DNA of 5,569 nucleotides from Gammaproteobacteria bacterium (GTDB taxonomy: Bacteria > Pseudomonadota > Gammaproteobacteria > SZUA-229). Made by a program: the position numbers and the translations under genes. The notes under the pieces were generated by a model. It was not told the origin of the DNA. It searched no databases and saw nothing but the letters and a program-made list of their open reading frames with translations. The stretch is from the NCBI GenBank assembly GCA_029879605.1, contig JAOUQA010000164.1, positions 1 through 5,569 of the forward strand, given 5' to 3'. Position 1 is the stretch's first letter. Each line of letters starts with the position of its first letter. Of this stretch, positions 4,842-5,569 are shown in pieces.

Positions 4842-5569
4842 ATGAGTACTCATAAAACAAATCGGCGAATCACTGTTAGCCATCTTAAAGAGATGAAGGC
4901 TAAAGGCGAAAAAATTGCCTGCCTGACAGCTTATGATGCCAGTTTTGCGCAATTGCTGGATAACAATGGTGTAGATGTGGTGCTGGTGGGTGATTCACTG
5001 GGTATGGTTATACAGGGGCTTGAAACCACTTTGCCAGTCACGATGGATGAGATGGTTTATCACGGTAAGGCAGTAGCTCGTGGTCTACAACATGCGCTGT
5101 TAATTATTGACATGCCTTTCATGTCCGATGCTTCAGTTGACCAGGCAGTAGAAAATGCCGGACGCTTTATGAAAGAAGCCGGTGCCAACATGGTAAAACT
5201 GGAAGGCGGAGCTGATCAGAAAGAACTGGTGTCTACATTAACTCGACTGGGTATTCCTGTCTGTGCCCATCTTGGTTTACAGCCACAACGTGTGCATAAA
5301 CTGGGTGGTTATAAAGTTCAGGGCCGTGACCAGCAGGTTGCGGATAGAATGCTGGAAGATGCCCGGGTGCTGGAAAAAGCAGGTGCGGATATGTTGTTGC
5401 TAGAGTGTGTACCTGTGAGCCTGGCAGAAAAAATAACCCGGCAGGCGGGTATTCCTGTGATTGGTATTGGTGCGGGAAGTCAATGTGATGGGCAGATCCT
5501 GGTGCTCTATGACATCCTGGGTATTTCAACCGGGCATATTCCAAAATTTTCAAAAAATTATATGACGGA
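4842..5569 (+). CDS. panB: 3-methyl-2-oxobutanoate hydroxymethyltransferase (ketopantoate hydroxymethyltransferase), 3'-truncated by the window edge
   Basis: PanB transfers a hydroxymethyl group from 5,10-methylenetetrahydrofolate to 3-methyl-2-oxobutanoate, giving ketopantoate, the first committed step towards pantothenate and coenzyme A. The visible 242 codons have no stop and end in GHIPKFSKNYMT; the family is about 264 residues, so some 20 are missing. The protein is a TIM-barrel enzyme. Visible motifs are LTAYDASFA (28-36), VLVGDSLGM (47-55, metal-binding D51), DMPF (90-93, metal-binding D90), NMVKLEGG (116-123, K119), HLGLQPQ (143-149), LECVPV (187-192, catalytic E188) and VIGIGAG (206-212). 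ATG 4842 is 9 nt after the kinase stop and gives the usual short N-terminus before ITVSHLKEMK; the ribosome binding site is weak (AAAG). It looks like the last visible gene of the pcnB-folK-kinase operon; panC commonly follows panB but lies outside the window. Confidence 0.97.
   Translation, partial: MSTHKTNRRITVSHLKEMKAKGEKIACLTAYDASFAQLLDNNGVDVVLVGDSLGMVIQGLETTLPVTMDEMVYHGKAVARGLQHALLIIDMPFMSDASVDQAVENAGRFMKEAGANMVKLEGGADQKELVSTLTRLGIPVCAHLGLQPQRVHKLGGYKVQGRDQQVADRMLEDARVLEKAGADMLLLECVPVSLAEKITRQAGIPVIGIGAGSQCDGQILVLYDILGISTGHIPKFSKNYMT

Noticed and set aside
5233..5553. Minus-strand 106-codon frame inside panB
   Set aside because: It lies fully within the well-matched panB frame and is a shadow of it, with no family resemblance of its own.

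Overview
The window is a stretch of bacterial chromosome carrying housekeeping genes, all on the + strand. It contains, in order, the 3' part of htpG, hslR, pcnB, folK, a deoxynucleoside kinase gene and most of panB. The protein sequences (Hsp15, a PcnB with the bacterial poly(A) polymerase signature, and the pcnB-folK-kinase-panB order) point to a gammaproteobacterium with a moderately AT-rich genome. I cannot name the genus; a Methylophaga/Thiotrichales-like organism is only a guess. No phage, transposon, tRNA, rRNA or CRISPR array is visible.

Layout. Positions 1-1380 are the last 459 codons of the Hsp90 chaperone HtpG, closed by a textbook intrinsic terminator (1405-1440). hslR (1490-1885) encodes Hsp15, a ribosome-rescue factor linked to heat shock. 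A 388-nt gap without a credible gene follows (1886-2273). It holds a GAAA-capped hairpin and two hairpin-plus-T-tract elements, the second ending 39 nt before pcnB. From 2274 a compact run begins: pcnB, folK 1 nt later, a peculiar repeat region (4032-4225), the deoxynucleoside kinase, and panB 9 nt after that, running off the end. The run looks like one operon joining RNA polyadenylation, folate synthesis, deoxynucleoside salvage and pantothenate synthesis. FolK and PanB are linked because PanB consumes methylene-tetrahydrofolate.

The striking part is 4032-4225. Between folK and the kinase lie three tandem 53-nt units plus a partial fourth that is the 5' end of the kinase gene itself. Each complete unit is an 18-codon mini-ORF whose peptide resembles the kinase N-terminus up to the Walker A loop and then stops. 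Each mini-ORF starts on an ATGA that overlaps the preceding stop. The result is a chain of four stop/start overlaps: folK, mini-ORF 1, mini-ORF 2, mini-ORF 3, kinase. Units 2 and 3 differ by only three transitions, while the first unit is about 70% identical to the third, so the array holds both old and recent duplications. Whether it is a translational control device or tolerated slippage debris cannot be decided from sequence alone.
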